From positions 434,001-498,000 of the forward strand of contig JANJXV010000154.1 in the NCBI GenBank assembly GCA_024803745.1: a DNA stretch of 64,000 nt, written 5' to 3'. Below the pieces are notes generated by a model. The model searched no databases and had not been told where the DNA came from. It worked only from the letters and a program-made list of their open reading frames with translations. Every line of letters begins with the position of its first letter. Position 1 is the stretch's first letter. Position numbers and translations under genes: made by a program. Shown here piece after piece: positions 10,023 through 23,848 of the stretch. Origin of the DNA: Megascapheus bottae (taxonomy: Eukaryota > Chordata > Mammalia > Rodentia > Geomyidae).

Positions 10023-10230
10023 CAGGGTTGAGAGTTTGGCATAGTGGTAGAGTGCTTGCCTAGCATCCATGAAGATCTGGGTTTGATTGCTCAGTACCAC
10101 ATAGATAGAAAATCTAGATGTGGCACTGTGGCTCAAGTGGCAGAGGGCTAGACTTGAGAAAACCCGAGGACAGTGCTCAGGCCCTGAATTCAAGCCCCAA
10201 GACTGGCAGAAAGATAAAAGAAAATAAAAA
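10023..10230 (+). mobile_element. ID-dimer-like SINE, plus strand (U2)
   Basis: Full 208-bp copy with both halves and A-rich tail; I see no difference from U1. Confidence 0.78.
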
Positions 10231-10893
10231 TGCTTTTTACGAGCTAATTCACTCACAGCATTTGCTTCTGAAATCTTCGCTTCTGCATCTTGTGAAATAC
10301 CCCTTTCCCTCAACGTAGACAAGAAAAACAGATCCATCCCATGGTCCACTGTGAGGCCACTGGTTGGGCTAAGAGCTAGTCGTGCAGCAACACATAAGTT
10401 TTATTCTAATACTTTCCAAACTTTGTACTCAAATATGCTACCTACTTACCAACTTATGTCAGTTATCCTTATGCTATAACTTTTCTTCATTACTACAATA
10501 TTCTTACACTCCTACGTTAATCCTCTTGCACCTCCCCTGACCTCTCTCATTCTTTTTTTCTATCTCTGGACCTCTGCTCGTCTTTAAACCCTTATACTGC
10601 ACGGATCTACACTTGATGGCTGTTGAGCAATATTGTATATGTAGGTGGTTAATTATTCTCTAGGCTCAGAGGGACTTAAAGACAATAGAGATTGGATTGA
10701 GAGGCTTATTGTTTTGGGTATAAATCGCTTATCAGTGGTTGTATTAGGCTGGTCTGTAAGTGCACAAAAAGAAAGAGTGATAATACCAATCAAAACTTGT
10801 GAACATCTAGTGTCTGCCAGCTACAGAGGTCTAGGTTGGTTATATCTGAAAAACTATAATCGTATTTAGTAGTAATCTTGCTCCCATTTTCAA
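10231..10893 (+). other. Leader upstream of L1 ORF1 (U2)
   Basis: 663 bp. Differs from U1 by tccaaactttg and gcttatcag, which are the forms in all later units; keeps ctttaaaccc, shared only with U1. TATAAAT is retained at about 10719. Confidence 0.6.
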
Positions 10894-12077
10894 ATGGGCA
10901 GAACAAGAAACTCAAGGAAAATGTCAAATCAAGAAACAACATCCCCCACCCAATGTAAACAGACAATGGAAGAGTCACTGGCAAACCTAGAGGAGAGTCT
11001 TCCAATTGCTACACAAATGCAATTGATAAACATCATTAATGAAAAATGTGAAAATATAAAGAAAGTGATAATGGAGGAAGCCATACCTGAACAAGAGGAA
11101 AGCAAAAACAAGGTGATAAGTGAAAAAGAAGAAGCCATAAAGGAGGCCATAATAAAGGTTTTTGAAAGAAAGATGGATGAATTCAAAGAATCCACAAATA
11201 AAAACGTGACCAAACTCCAGCAAATGTCCAAAGAAAATAAAGCTACTGAGCTAACCACTCAAAAGGAAATCAAGGAGATAAAGAAATCCATACATGATCT
11301 AAAACAAGGGATGCAAGGCATCAAAAGTGAGCAATTAGAAGCAAGGGAGATGAAAAATAAAGTAGATAGCTTTGATAGCAGGTTAGACATTGCAGAAGAG
11401 AGAATTTCCGTGGCTGAAGATAATTTAGGTATTATAAAGAACAGAAAATGAGTCAATCCAAATCTAGGAAAGATGAGAGAGCGCTTCAGGAGGTCCAAGA
11501 TACAATTAGGAAGCCTAATTTAAGGCTAGTTGGTACTGAGGAGGGCGTGGAGAAAGAGGTCAATGGTACTGGAAATATACTTCAGGGAATCATCTCAGAG
11601 AATTTCCCAAATATCCAGAAGGGCAGGCCCATCCAGATACGAGAAGCTTTTAGAACCCCAAACAGACCTGACCAGAAAAGAACATCCCACCGCCACATTG
11701 TGATCCGAACTGGATCAATAGAAACGAAAGGAAAGATCCTAAAGGCAGCCAGGGAAAAGGGATCAGTAACCTACAAAGGCAAACCAATCAGAATAACCCC
11801 AGATTTCTCAGCAGAGACCATGCAAGCACGAAGTGACTGGAAGCATATATGTCATGCCCTTATATCAAATAACTACCAACCAAGAATACTGTAGCCAGCT
11901 AAGCTCTCATTCATAACTGAGGGAAAAATAAAAACATTCCATTCCAGGGAAAAGCTGCAACAATATGTCGAAACAAAACCAACACTACAGAGAATTCTCA
12001 AAGATGCTCTATACATAGAAAACCAAAATAAATGCAATATAGGGAAAGAAATGGCACCTAAACAGCATACCATCTAA
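10894..12077 (+). pseudogene. L1 ORF1, frame-broken (U2)
   Basis: Open parts 10894-11451 and 11448-11894, same frame break and TAG as U1, terminal TAA 12075-12077. It shares KVIMEE (gtgata) and FERK (tttgaaag) with U3. Private Thr in NGTGN. Confidence 0.92.
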
Positions 12078-12125
12078 GGACCACAAGAACTGTCAAGACA
12101 CAGGCCCTACTAAAAGCTTTTAAAA

Positions 12126-15100
12126 ATGGTAGGAACTAATAATTATCTCTCAATCCTAACTCTCAATATCAATGGACTTAACTCTCCAATTAAACGGCAT
12201 AGGTTGTCTACTTGGATCAAAAAGCAAGAGCCATCGTTTTGCTGACTTCGAGAGACACATCTTACCCAAAAACAATCATCTTTTGAAAGGGAGAGGTTGG
12301 AATAAACTCTATCAAGCTAACTGCCCCCATAAACAGGCTAGAGTTGCCATCCTCATATCAGATACAATAGACTTCAAACTAAAATTAGTAAGAAAAGACA
12401 AAGAAGGTTACTACATACTACTAAAGGGATCTTTCCTCCCGGAAGTCATAACAATCCTAAATATTTACACACCCAATCCCGGAGCTCCAAACTTCATCAA
12501 GCAAACTTTACTTACACTGAAACCATACATAGATCGAAACACAGTGATTGTTGGTGAGTTTAACACACCACTCTCACCTATGGACAGATCAACAAGGCAA
12601 AAACTCAACAGAGAAACCTTAGAACTGAACAACTATATAGACCAACTAGATCTAACAGACATCTGCAGAATATTCCACCCAGTAACACCACAATATACGT
12701 TTTTCTCAGCAGCACATGGAACATTTTCCAAAATAGACCACATCTTAGGCCATAAAGCAAACCTGGACAGATTCAGAAACACTGAAATTATTCCATGCAC
12801 ACTCTCAGACCATAAAGGCATCAAATTGGAGCTGAACACACATCTCCACCAAAGAAAACCCTGTAACTCATGGAGACTGAACCACACATTGTTGAATCAA
12901 AAACAATGGGTAATCGAAGAGATCAGAACAGATATCCAACTGTTTATGAAATTTAACAATAAGGAGCACACAAATATCAACTCCTTAGGGACACAACAAA
13001 GGCAGTACTCAGAGGAAAATTTATAGCGCTGAGTGCCTACAACAGCAAGTTGGAAAAATGGCAAACCAACTAGTTAATGTCTCACCTTAACCTCCTAGAA
13101 AAAGAGCAACAAACCAACCCTAAACCCATTAGGAGAAAGCAAATTATTAAAATCAAAGCAGAATTAAATGATTTGGAATAAAAAAAACTATAGAAAGAAT
13201 CAACAAAACAAGGAGCTGGTTCTTGAAGAATTAACAAAATTGACAAGCCCTTAGCAAATCTTACCAAAAAAAGAAGAGAGCATATCGAAATAAACAAAAT
13301 TGCAGATGAAAATGGTAATATCACGACAGAAATTACCAAGATCCAGAATATCATGAGGGAATACTTCTCAAACCTTTACTCCAACAAATTTGAGAATCTA
13401 GAAGAAATGGATGAATTCCTAGACAATATTAACATACACACACTGAACCAAGAAGAGCTAACCCAACTCAACAGGCCTATTTCAAGCTCTGAAATAGAAA
13501 TGGAAATTAGACAACTTCCACTTAAAAAGAGCCCAGGGCCAGATGGATTCACAGCTGAATTCTATAAGGTCTTCAAAGCAGAGCTCACACCAATACTCCT
13601 CAAGCTCTTCAACGAAATTGAAAATGAAGGTTCTTTACTAAACTGATTCTGTGAAGCCAGCATATCCCTCATCCCCAAACCAGACAGAGATTCATCAAAG
13701 AAAGAGATCTATAGACCCATTTCTTTGATGAACCTCGATGCAAAACTTCTCAACAAAATACTGGCCAACCGTCTACAACAACTCATCAAAAAATGTACAC
13801 TATGATCAAACTGGATTCATCACAGGGAGGCAAAGCTGGTTCAACATACACAAATCAATTAATATAATTCAACACATCAACAGGAGCAGGGATAAAATCA
13901 CATGATTGTCTCAATAGATGCGGAAAAGGCATTTGACAAGATCCAAAACCCCTTTATGTTAAAAGATGTGGAGAAACTAGGAATCCATGGAACATTTCTC
14001 AATGTAATAAAGGCTGTGTATGAGAAACCCACTGCTAGTATTATACTTAATAGTGAAAATCTAAAGCCATTCCCTCTAAAATCAGGAACGAGACAAGGAT
14101 GCCCACTCTCTCCACTCCTTTTTAACATAGTACTAGAATTCCTAGGCAGTGCCATAAGGCAAGAAGCAAGCATAAAGGGGATCCAAGTAGGGAAAGAGGA
14201 AATAAAACTATCCCTCTTTGCAGATGACATGATTCTGTATTTAAAGAATCCTATAGACTCTACTCCCAAGCTCCTTGAGCTGATTCAAAGCTTTGGAAGG
14301 GTAGCAGGCCATAAAATCAACCCTCACAAATCAACTGCCTTACTTTACGCCAACACTGAGAGGAACGAGACAATAATCAGGAAAGAAAATCCTTTCACAA
14401 TAGCCTCAAAGAAAATAAAGTACCTAGCAATTAGCTTAACTAAGAATGTAAAGGACCGTTTAGATGAAAACTTTAAAACCCTAAAAAAGGAAATTAAAGC
14501 AGAACTAAGGAAATGGAAAAACCTCCCATGCTCCTGGATTGGAAGAATCAACATTGTGAAAATGACAATCTTGCCAAGGGCTATCTACAAATTCAATGTA
14601 ATACCCATCAACATCCCAATGTCATTCTTTAAAGTCATAGAAGAGGCAATTCAAAATTTCATATGGAATAATAAAAGACCCCGTATAGCAAAAACATTTC
14701 TTAGCAGAAAGAACAGCGCTGGAGGAATTTCAATTCCAAACTTAAGGCTCTATTACAGAGCTAATATTCTCAAAACAGCTTGGTACTGGCACAAGAACAG
14801 GCCTGAAGTCCAATGGAGTAGAACTGCGGACCCAGATATTAAACCACAGACCTATGGCCACCTAATCTTTGACAAGGGAGCCAAAAAAATAGAATGGAAG
14901 AAAGATAGCCTCTTCAACAAGTTGTGCTGGCAGAACTGGTTAAACACCTGCAGAAAACTAAAGTTGGATCCTTCTTTGTCCCCTTGCACTAGAATTAACT
15001 CCAAATGGATCAAAGACGTGGAGGTAAAAGCTGACACACTGAAAAGTTTACAGGAAGGAATAGGAGATACACTAGGCCTCCTTGGTACAGGTCGAAACTT

Positions 15101-15965
15101 TCTTAATAAGGACCAAGAATCACAACAAATCAGAGAAAGGCTGGATAAGTGGGACTGCAGTAAACTGCAGAGCTTTTGTATGGCAACGGATATAGCTAGT
15201 AAACTAATCAGGAAGCCTACAGAGTGGGAGAAGATCTTCACCACCCAAACAACGGAACAAGGCCTCATATCTAAAATATATCAACAACTCAAAAAATTGA
15301 ATCACTCCAAAACTAACCTCCAAAGTAACACCCATCCCATTACAAAATGGGCCAAAGACTTAAAGAGAGTCTTCTCTGAAGAAGAAACAAAAATGGCCTA
15401 TAGACACATGAAGAAATGCTCAACATCTCTGGTCATAAAAGAAATGCAAATCAAAACAAGTCTAAGATTCCAGCTAACTCCAGTTAGAATGGCCAGGATC
15501 AGGAAAACGAATGACAACAGATGCTGGAGGGGATGTGGTCAGGAGGGATCACTACTACACTGTTGGTGGGAGTGCAAACTCGTTCAACCACTATGGAAAG
15601 CAGTGCGGCAGTGCCTCAAAACGCTAAACATACAACTCCCCTATGACCCAGCAATTCCAGTACTTGGCATTTACCCAACAATCCAGAAACAAGGGCATAC
15701 TAAACCCACTAGCACAACAATGTTCATTCCAGCACTATTCACCATAGCAAAGATATGAAACCAACCCAGATGTCCCTCAGTTGATGAGTGGATCAACAAG
15801 TTGTGGTATTTGTACACAATGGAATTCTATGCTGCTGTCAGAAAGAATGACAATGCCCCATTTGTTAGGAAATGGAAAGACTTAGAACAAATCATATTAA
15901 GTGAAGTAAGCCAGACTCAAAGGAACTTAGGCTCAGTGGTTTCCCTCATTCGTCATAATCAGTAG
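12126..15965 (+). pseudogene. L1 ORF2, multiply broken (U2)
   Basis: ATG is present at 12126; TGA follows at codon 40. The endonuclease piece (12172-13026) has GEFN and PEVIT. In the linker, a 1-nt deletion (cttgaagaatt, about 13227) removes the 159-codon frame seen in U1, leaving 13353-13646. The RT part opens at 13902 but ends at 15758, where the Trp of KIWNQP is TGA; the remaining codons run to TAG 15963-15965. Private changes: Thr in RNETII, Phe in KTFLS, Asn in RANIL. Confidence 0.92.
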
Positions 15966-16384
15966 AAACCTTGGGCTCTACTAGCAGAGATTGTCAATAG
16001 AGCAAAAGGCCATATATAAGGCCATATAATGTGAAGCTAATTGAAAGGACCTCCAGGATATTGACACAAAAGCCATATAATGAATGATTGTTGTCCTTAA
16101 TGTACTATGTTGTCTCTCATCTCGCTTGCTGTCCCTTGGTTATCCCATATTGGTATAGTATCTCACTTTGTTATCTGATATATTGAATTTATTTGTATTT
16201 GGATATTTGAAATTTGATAGGGAAGGGGGGAAAACCAAGACGGGTGGGGGGTGTGGTGTTGGAGGGAAATGGGTACCAAGACATGTGAAAGGGTATCAAT
16301 GTATGTGAATTAATGCACCTTCTATCTGGCAAATATCATCTAACCCTTTTACTAATTACAATAAAAAAATGAAAAAAAAAGAAA
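15966..16384 (+). other. L1 3' UTR, G-rich tract 16220-16273 (U2)
   Basis: A G-run is interrupted (gtgtggtgttgg), which weakens one possible quadruplex arm. Canonical AATAAA precedes the A-rich tail at about 16360. Confidence 0.83.
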
Positions 16385-16394
16385 GTTGTAGTGT

Positions 16395-17010
16395 GTGGGG
16401 AGGATGATGGGGTCAAATACATTTCTTCTTAGAAATTTCCCTCATCTGGTTGCCCTGGATTTTCCTGGCCTTCTTCTTAGAGAAAGTTCTGTTATACTGG
16501 ATTTGTGGCTTGGCAATGATCTAGCATGTACATCTTCGAGTAAGACATCCACAACTTCCATGCCTGAGACTCGAGTTTCCTGACCTTTGGCAACAGCACA
16601 GCAACATCTTTCTTCCTCCTGAGCCACAGGCCAAGTGAGCTGGCTTGAGCTGGTTGTTAGTTACAGTGGCTTGGTTACCAGGGTTCCATATTCTGTTCCA
16701 TTGTGAGGGAGGCAGGGTCACCTTTCAGGGCCCAATGACCGAAGATCCTTGCTCACAAAAGACCTCACCAAAGACATACTGGAGGCTGAATCTCTCCTCC
16801 AGTCTCACAATATACATGTGGATGTAGTATACAGCACACCTTATTTGTCCAATCCCAATGTCTTCCACTAGGCCCAACTACCAGTCTGGTCTCAGGCTCA
16901 AGGAGCCTTTCTTAGGTAAGATCCAAACTTAAGGGTCAATATTGCCCTCATCCTTTACAAAACATTTGCTTCACAGTGCCTTCTCTGCCTGCATTTTGCC
17001 CCTTGTCGAA
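16395..17010. other. Unclassified spacer, left part (U3)
   Basis: Consensus except for gaccgaagatc (private) at about 16738. Confidence 0.6.
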
Positions 17011-17207
17011 TTTTTTTTTGTTTTTGCTAGTCTTGGGACTTGACCTCAGAGTGTGAACATTGTTCTTGGGCTTTCTTTAGGCTTTAGCTGTCCCACCGAG
17101 CCACAGCACCACTTGCAGCGTTTTCTATGTATGTGGTAATGAGGAATCAAACCTGAGGCTTACTGCTTGGTAGCCAAGGACTCTCCCACTAGGTCAAACA
17201 CACAGGG
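17011..17207 (-). mobile_element. ID-dimer-like SINE, minus strand (U3)
   Basis: As U2; no difference seen apart from the length of the T-run. Confidence 0.72.
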
Positions 17208-17408
17208 CATCTTGCACATATTTTTGACGTCAATCTACTAGGATATTATTAGGTTTCTGTATCCTAATCAATTTTTTCCTGATGATTAGCTTTGCTGTCA
17301 TGTGTAAAAAATGCAAGAGGGAAAAACACAGAAGAATTAGTGAAATTAAAAAAAAAGCATTAGACACAGTTAAGTGTTCATTCTTTGTAGGAGAAAGGAT
17401 ATTTGGAT

Positions 17409-17410
<2 letters not shown>

Positions 17411-17457
<47 letters not shown>

Positions 17458-17458
17458 C
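17411..17458 (+). repeat. (GAT)n microsatellite, 16 triplets (U3)
   Basis: Fifteen GAT plus GAC; one triplet longer than U1 and U2. Confidence 0.97.
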
Positions 17459-17474
17459 TTTATAATTACTATGT

Positions 17475-17682
17475 CAGGGTTGAGAGTTTGGCATAGTGGT
17501 AGAGTGCTTGCCTAGCATCCATGAAGATCTGGGTTTGATTGCTCAGTACCACATAGATAGAAAATCTAGATGTGGCACTGTGGCTCAAGTGGCAGAGGGC
17601 TAGACTTGAGAAAACCCGAGGACAGTGCTCAGGCCCTGAATTCAAGCCCCAAGACTGGCAGAAAGATAAAAGAAAATAAAAA
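17475..17682 (+). mobile_element. ID-dimer-like SINE, plus strand (U3)
   Basis: Full-length copy with both tRNA-like halves; as U1. Confidence 0.78.
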
Positions 17683-18345
17683 TGCTTTTTACGAGCTAAT
17701 TCACTCACAGCATTTGCTTCTGAAATCTTCGCTTCTGCATCTTGTGAAATACCCCTTTCCCTCAACGTAGACAAGAAAAACAGATCCATCCCATGGTCCA
17801 CTGTGAGGCCACTGGTTGGGCTAAGAGCTAGTCGTGCAGCAACACATAAGTTTTATTCTAATACTTTCCAAACTTTGTACTCAAATATGCTACCTACTTA
17901 CCAACTTATGTCAGTTATCCTTATGCTATAACTTTTCTTCATTACTACAATATTCTTACACTCCTACGTTAATCCTCTTGCACCTCCCCTGACCTCTCTC
18001 ATTCTTTTTTTCTATCTCTGGACCTCTGCTCGTCTTTCAACCCTTATACTGCACGGATCTACACTTGATGGCTGTTGAGCAATATTGTATATGTAGGTGG
18101 TTAATTATTCTCTAGGCTCAGAGGGACTTAAAGACAATAGAGATTGGATTGAGAGGCTTATTGTTTTGGGTATACATCGCTTATCAGTGGTTGTATTAGG
18201 CTGGTCTGTAAGTGCACAAAAAGAAAGAGTGATAATACCAATCAAAACTTGTGAACATCTAGTGTCTGCCAGCTACAGAGGTCTAGGTTGGTTATATCTG
18301 AAAAACTATAATCGTATTTAGTAGTAATCGTGCTCCCATTTTCAA
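17683..18345 (+). other. Leader upstream of L1 ORF1 (U3)
   Basis: Introduces ctttcaaccc, kept in later units. Private changes are tatacatcgc, which breaks the TATAAAT at about 18171, and aatcgtgctccc next to the ORF1 inverted repeat. Confidence 0.6.
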
Positions 18346-19529
18346 ATGGGCAGAACAAGAAACTCAAGGAAAATGTCAAATCAAGAAACAACATCCCCCA
18401 CCCAATGTAAACAGACAATGGAAGAGTCACTGGCAAACCTAGAGGAGAGTCTTCCAATTGCTACACAAATGCAATTGATAAACATCATTAATGAAAAATG
18501 TGAAAATATAAAGAAAGTGATAATGGAGGAAGCCATACCTGAACAAGAGGAAAGCAAAAACAAGGTGATAAGTGAAAAAGAAGAAGCCATAAAGGAGGCC
18601 ATAATAAAGGTTTTTGAAAGAAAGATGGATGAATTCAAAAAATCCACAAATAAAAACGTGACCAAACTCCAGCAAATGTCCAAAGAAAATAAAGCTACTG
18701 AGCTAACCACTCAAAAGGAAATCAAGGAGATAAAGAAATCCATACATGATCTAAAACAAGGGATGCATGGCATCAAAAGTGAGCAATTAGAAGCAAGGGA
18801 GATGAAAAATAAAGTAGATAGCTTTGATAGCAGGTTAGACATTGCAGAGGAGAGAATTTCCGTGGCTGAAGATAATTTAGGTATTATAAAGAACAGAAAA
18901 TGAGTCAATCCAAATCTAGGAAAGATGAGAGAGCGCTTCAGGAGGTCCAAGATACAATTAGGAAGCCTAATTTAAGGCTAGTTGGTACTGAGGAGGGCGT
19001 GGAGAAAGAGGTCAATGGTATTGGAAATATACTTCAGGGAATCATCTCAGAGAATTTCCCAAATATCCAGAAGGGCAGGCCCATCCAGATACGAGAAGCT
19101 TTTAGAACCCCAAACAGACCTGACCAGAAAAGAACATCCCACCGCCACATTGTGATCCGAACTGGATCAATAGAAACGAAAGGAAAGATCCTAAAGGCAG
19201 CCAGGGAAAAGGGATCAGTAACCTACAAAGGCAAACCAATCAGAATAACCCCAGATTTCTCAGCAGAGACCATGCAAGCACGAAGTGACTGGAAGCATAT
19301 ATGTCATGCCCTTATATCAAATAACTACCAACCAAGAATACTGTAGCCAGCTAAGCTCTCATTCATAACTGAGGGAAAAATAAAAACATTCCATTCCAGG
19401 GAAAAGCTGCAACAATATGTCGAAACAAAACCAACACTACAGAGAATTCTCAAAGATGCTCTATACATAGAAAACCAAAATAAATGCAATATAGGGAAAG
19501 AAATGGCACCTAAACAGCATACCATCTAA
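18346..19529 (+). pseudogene. L1 ORF1, frame-broken (U3)
   Basis: Open parts 18346-18903 and 18900-19346. KVIMEE and FERK as U2; private Lys in EFKKSTNK and His in GMHGIK. Confidence 0.92.
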
Positions 19530-19577
19530 GGACCACAAGAACTGTCAAGACACAGGCCCTACTAAAAGCTTTTAAAA

Positions 19578-22500
19578 ATGGTAGGAACTAATAATTATCT
19601 CTCAATCCTAACTCTCAATATCAATGGACTTAACTCTCCAATTAAACGGCATAGGTTGTCTACTTGGATCAAAAAGCAAGAGCCATCGTTCTGCTGACTT
19701 CGAGAGACACATCTTACCCAAAAACAATCATCTTTTGAAAGTGAGATGTTGGAATAAACTCTATCAAGCTAACTGCCCCCATAAACAGGCTAGAGTTGCC
19801 ATCCTCATATCAGATACAATAGACTTCAAACTAAAATTAGTAAGAAAAGACAAAGAAGGTTACTACATACTACTAAAGGGATCTTTCCTCCCGGAAGTCA
19901 TAACAATCCTAAATATTTACACACCCAATCCCGGAGCTCCAAACTTCATCAAGCAAACTTTACTTACACTGAAACCATACATAGATCGAAACACAGTGAT
20001 TGTTGGTGAGTTTAACACACCACTCTCACCTATGGACAGATCAACAAGGCAAAAACTCAACAGAGAAACCTTAGAACTGAACAACTATATAGACCAACTA
20101 GATCTAACAGACATCTGCAGAATATTCCACCCAGTAACACCACAATATACGTTTTTCTCAGCAGCACATGGAACATTTTCCAAAATAGACCACATCTTAG
20201 GCCATAAAGCAAACCTGGACAGATTCAGAAACACTGAAATTATTCCATGCACACTCTCAGACCATAAAGGCATCAAATTGGAGCTGAACACACATCTCCA
20301 CCAAAGAAAACCCTGTAACTCATGGACACTGAACCACACATTGTTGAATCAAAAACAATGGGTAATCGAAGAGATCAGAACAGATATCCAACTGTTTATG
20401 AAATTTAACAATAAGGAGCACACAAATATCAACTCCTTAGGGACACAACAAAGGCAGTACTCAGAGGAAAATTTATAGCGTGGAGTGCCTACAACAGCAA
20501 GTTGGAAAAATGGCAAACCAACTAGTTAATGTCTCACCTTAACCTCCTAGAAAAAGAGCAACAAACCAACCCTAAACCCATTAGGAGAAAGCAAATTATT
20601 AAAATCAAAGCAGAATTAAATGATTTGGAATAAAAAAAACTATTGAAAGAATCAACAAAACAAGGAGTTGGTTCTTGAAAGAATTAACAAAATTGACAAG
20701 CCCTTAGCAAATCTTACCAAAAAAAGAAGAGAGCATATCGAAATAAACAAAATTGCAGATGAAAATGGTAATATCACGACAGAAAAAATACCAAGATCCA
20801 GAATATCATGAGGGAATACTTCTCAAACCTTTACGCCAACAAATTTGAGAATCTAGAAGAAATGGATGAATTCCTAGACAATATTAACATACACACACTG
20901 AACCAAGAAGAGCTAACCCAACTCAACAGGCCTATTTCAAGCTCTGAAATAGAAATGGAAATTAGACAACTTCCACTTAAAAAGAGCCCAGGGCCAGATG
21001 GATTCACAGCTGAATTCTATAAGGTCTTCAAAGCAGAGCTCACACCAATACTCCTCAAGCTCTTCAACGAAATTGAAAATGAAGGTTCTTTACTAAACTG
21101 ATTCTGTGAAGCCAGCATATCCCTCATCCCCAAACCAGACAGAGATTCATCAAAGAAAGAGATCTATAGACCCATTTCTTTGATGAACCTCGATGCAAAA
21201 CTTCTCAACAAAATACTGGCCAACCGTCTACAACAACTCATCAAAAAATGTACACTATGATCAAACTGGATTCATCACAGGGAGGCAAAGCTGGTTCAAC
21301 ATACACAAATCAATTAATATAATTCAACACATCAACAGGAGCAGGGATAAAATCACATGATTGTCTCAATAGATGCGGAAAAGGCATTTGACAAGATCCA
21401 AAACCCCTTTATGTTAAAAGATGTGGAGAAACTAGGAATCCATGGAACATTTCTCAATGTAATAAAGGCTGTGTATGAGAAACCCACTGCTAGTATTATA
21501 CTTAATAGTGAAAATCTAAAGCCATTCCCTCTAAAATCAGGAACGAGACAAGGATGCCCACTCTCTCCACTCCTTTTTAACATAGTACTAGAATTCCTAG
21601 GCAGTGCAATATGGCAAGAAGCAAGCATAAAGGGGATCCAAGTAGGGAAAGAGGAAATAAAACTATCCCTCTTTGCAGATGACATGATTCTGTATTTAAA
21701 GAATCCTATAGACTCTACTCCCAAGCTCCTTGAGCTGATTCAAAGCTTTGGAAGGGTAGCAGGCCATAAAATCAACCCTCACAAATCAACTGCCTTACTT
21801 TACGCCAACACTGAGAGGAACGAGGCAATAATCAGGAAAGAAAATCCTTTCACAATAGCCTCAAAGAAAATAAAGTACCTAGCAATTAGCTTAACTAAGA
21901 ATGTAAAGGACCGTTTAGATGAAAACTTTAAAACCCTAAAAAAGGAAATTAAAGCAGAACTAAGGAAATGGAAAAACCTCCCATGCTCCTGGATTGGAAG
22001 AATCAACATTGTGAAAATGACAATCTTGCCAAGGGCTATCTACAAATTCAATGTAATACCCATCAACATCCCAATGTCATTCTTTAAAGTCATAGAAGAG
22101 GCAATTCAAAATTTCATATGGAATAATAAAAGACCCCGTATAGCAAAAACACTTCTTAGCAGAAAGAACAGCGCTGGAGGAATTTCAATTCCAAACTTAA
22201 GGCTCTATTACAGAGCTATAATTCTCAAAACAGCTTGGTACTGGCACAAGAACAGGCCTGAAGTCCAATGGAGTAGAACTGCGGACCCAGATATTAAACC
22301 ACAGACCTATGGCCACCTAATCTTTGACAAGGGAGCCAAAAAAATAGAATGGAAGAAAGATAGCCTCTTCAACAAGTTGTGCTGGCAGAACTGGTTAAAC
22401 ACCTGCAGAAAACTAAAGTTGGATCCTTCTTTGTCCCCTTGCACTAGAATTAACTCCAAATGGATCAAAGACGTGGAGGTAAAAGCTGACACACTGAAAA

Positions 22501-23420
22501 GTTTACAGGAAGGAATAGGAGATACACTAGGCCTCCTTGGTACAGGTCGAAACTTTCTTAATAAGGACCAAGAATCACAACAAATCAGAGAAAGGCTGGA
22601 TAAGTGGGACTGCATTAAACTGCAGAGCTTTTGTATGGCAACGGATATAGCTAGTAAACTAATCAGGAAGCCTACAGAGTGGGAGAAGATCTTCACCACC
22701 CAAACAATGGAACAAGGCCTCATATCTAAAATATATCAACAACTCAAAAAATTGAATCACTCCAAAACTAACCTCCAAAGTAACACCCATCCCATTACAA
22801 AATGGGCCAAAGACTTAAAGAGAGTCTTCTCTGAAGAAGAAACAAAAATGGCCTATAGACACATGAAGAAATGCTCAACATCTCTGGTCATAAAAGAAAT
22901 GCAAATCAAAACAAGTCTAAGATTCCACCTAACTCCAGTTAGAATGGCCAGGATCAGGAAAACGAATGACAACAGATGCTGGAGGGGATGTGGTCAGGAG
23001 GGATCACTACTACACTGTTGGTGGGAGTGCAAACTCGTTCAACCACTATGGAAAGCAGTGCGGCAGTGCCTCAAAACGCTAAACATACAACTCCCCTATG
23101 ACCCAGCAATTCCAGTACTTGGCATTTACCCAACAATCCAGAAACAAGGGCATACTAAACCCACTAGCACAACAATGTTCATTCCAGCACTATTCACCAT
23201 AGCAAAGATATGGAACCAACCCAGATGTCCCTCAGTTGATGAGTGGATCAACAAGTTGTGGTATTTGTACACAATGGAATTCTATGCTGCTGTCAGAAAG
23301 AATGACAATGCCCCATTTGTTAGGAAATGGAAAGACTTAGAACAAATCATATTAAGTGAAGTAAGCCAGACTCAAAGGAACTTAGGCTCAGTGGTTTCCC
23401 TCATTCGTCATAATCAGTAG
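19578..23420 (+). pseudogene. L1 ORF2, multiply broken, 687-codon RT part open (U3)
   Basis: Endonuclease piece 19624-20478 with GEFN; private Cys in KVRCWN and Thr in SWTLNH. The linker has a private insertion (cagaaaaaatacc, about 20781), so the upstream frame is lost and 20808-21101 remains. RT part 21357-23420 is open with FADD and the Cys/His segment intact; Trp replaces Arg in GSAIWQEAS. Confidence 0.92.
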
Positions 23421-23838
23421 AAACCTTGGGCTCTACTAGCAGAGATTGTCAATAGAGCAAAAGGCCATATATAAGGCCATATAATGTGAAGCTAATTGAA
23501 AGGACCTCCAGGATATTGACACAAAAGCCATATAATGAATGATTGTTGTCCTTAATGTACTATGTTGTCTCTCATCTCGCTTGCTGTCCCTTGGTTATCC
23601 CATATTGGTATAGTATCTCACTTTGGTATCTGATATATTGAATTTATTTGTATTTGGATATTTGAAATTTGATAGGGAAGGGGGGAAAACCAAGACGGGT
23701 GGGGGGTGTGGGGTTGGAGGGAAATGGGTACCCAGACATGTGAAAGGGTATCAATGTATGTGAATTAATGCACCTTCTATCTGGCAAATATCATCTAACC
23801 CTTTTACTAATTACCATAAAAAATGAAAAAAAAAGAAA
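23421..23838 (+). other. L1 3' UTR, G-rich tract 23675-23728 (U3)
   Basis: Shares ctttggtatctg and gggtacccag with U0. CATAAA at the end. Confidence 0.83.
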
Positions 23839-23848
23839 GTTGTAGTGT

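Larger units (their letters stand above)
10894..16384 (+). mobile_element. LINE-1, inactive (U2)
   Basis: Same body length and same shared lesions as U1, plus a private stop near the ORF2 end and a private 1-nt deletion in the ORF2 linker. The 3' tail has AATAAA. Confidence 0.93.
8946..16394 (+). repeat. Macrosatellite unit U2 (7449 bp)
   Basis: This is a complete unit, most like U3 in ORF1 and the endonuclease region (KVIMEE, FERK, PEVIT) but like U1 in the leader (ctttaaaccc) and at fccagctaac-type sites in the ORF2 end (ttccagctaac). Confidence 0.95.
18346..23838 (+). mobile_element. LINE-1, inactive, RT frame open (U3)
   Basis: Shared core lesions are present, but the last 687 codons of ORF2 are uninterrupted. 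Tail has CATAAA. Confidence 0.93.
16395..23848 (+). repeat. Macrosatellite unit U3 (7454 bp, longest)
   Basis: Complete unit. The extra length comes partly from a 16-triplet microsatellite and an insertion in the ORF2 linker. It is close to U2 in ORF1 and endonuclease but carries gcaatatggcaag in the RT, otherwise seen only in U6 and U7. Confidence 0.95.
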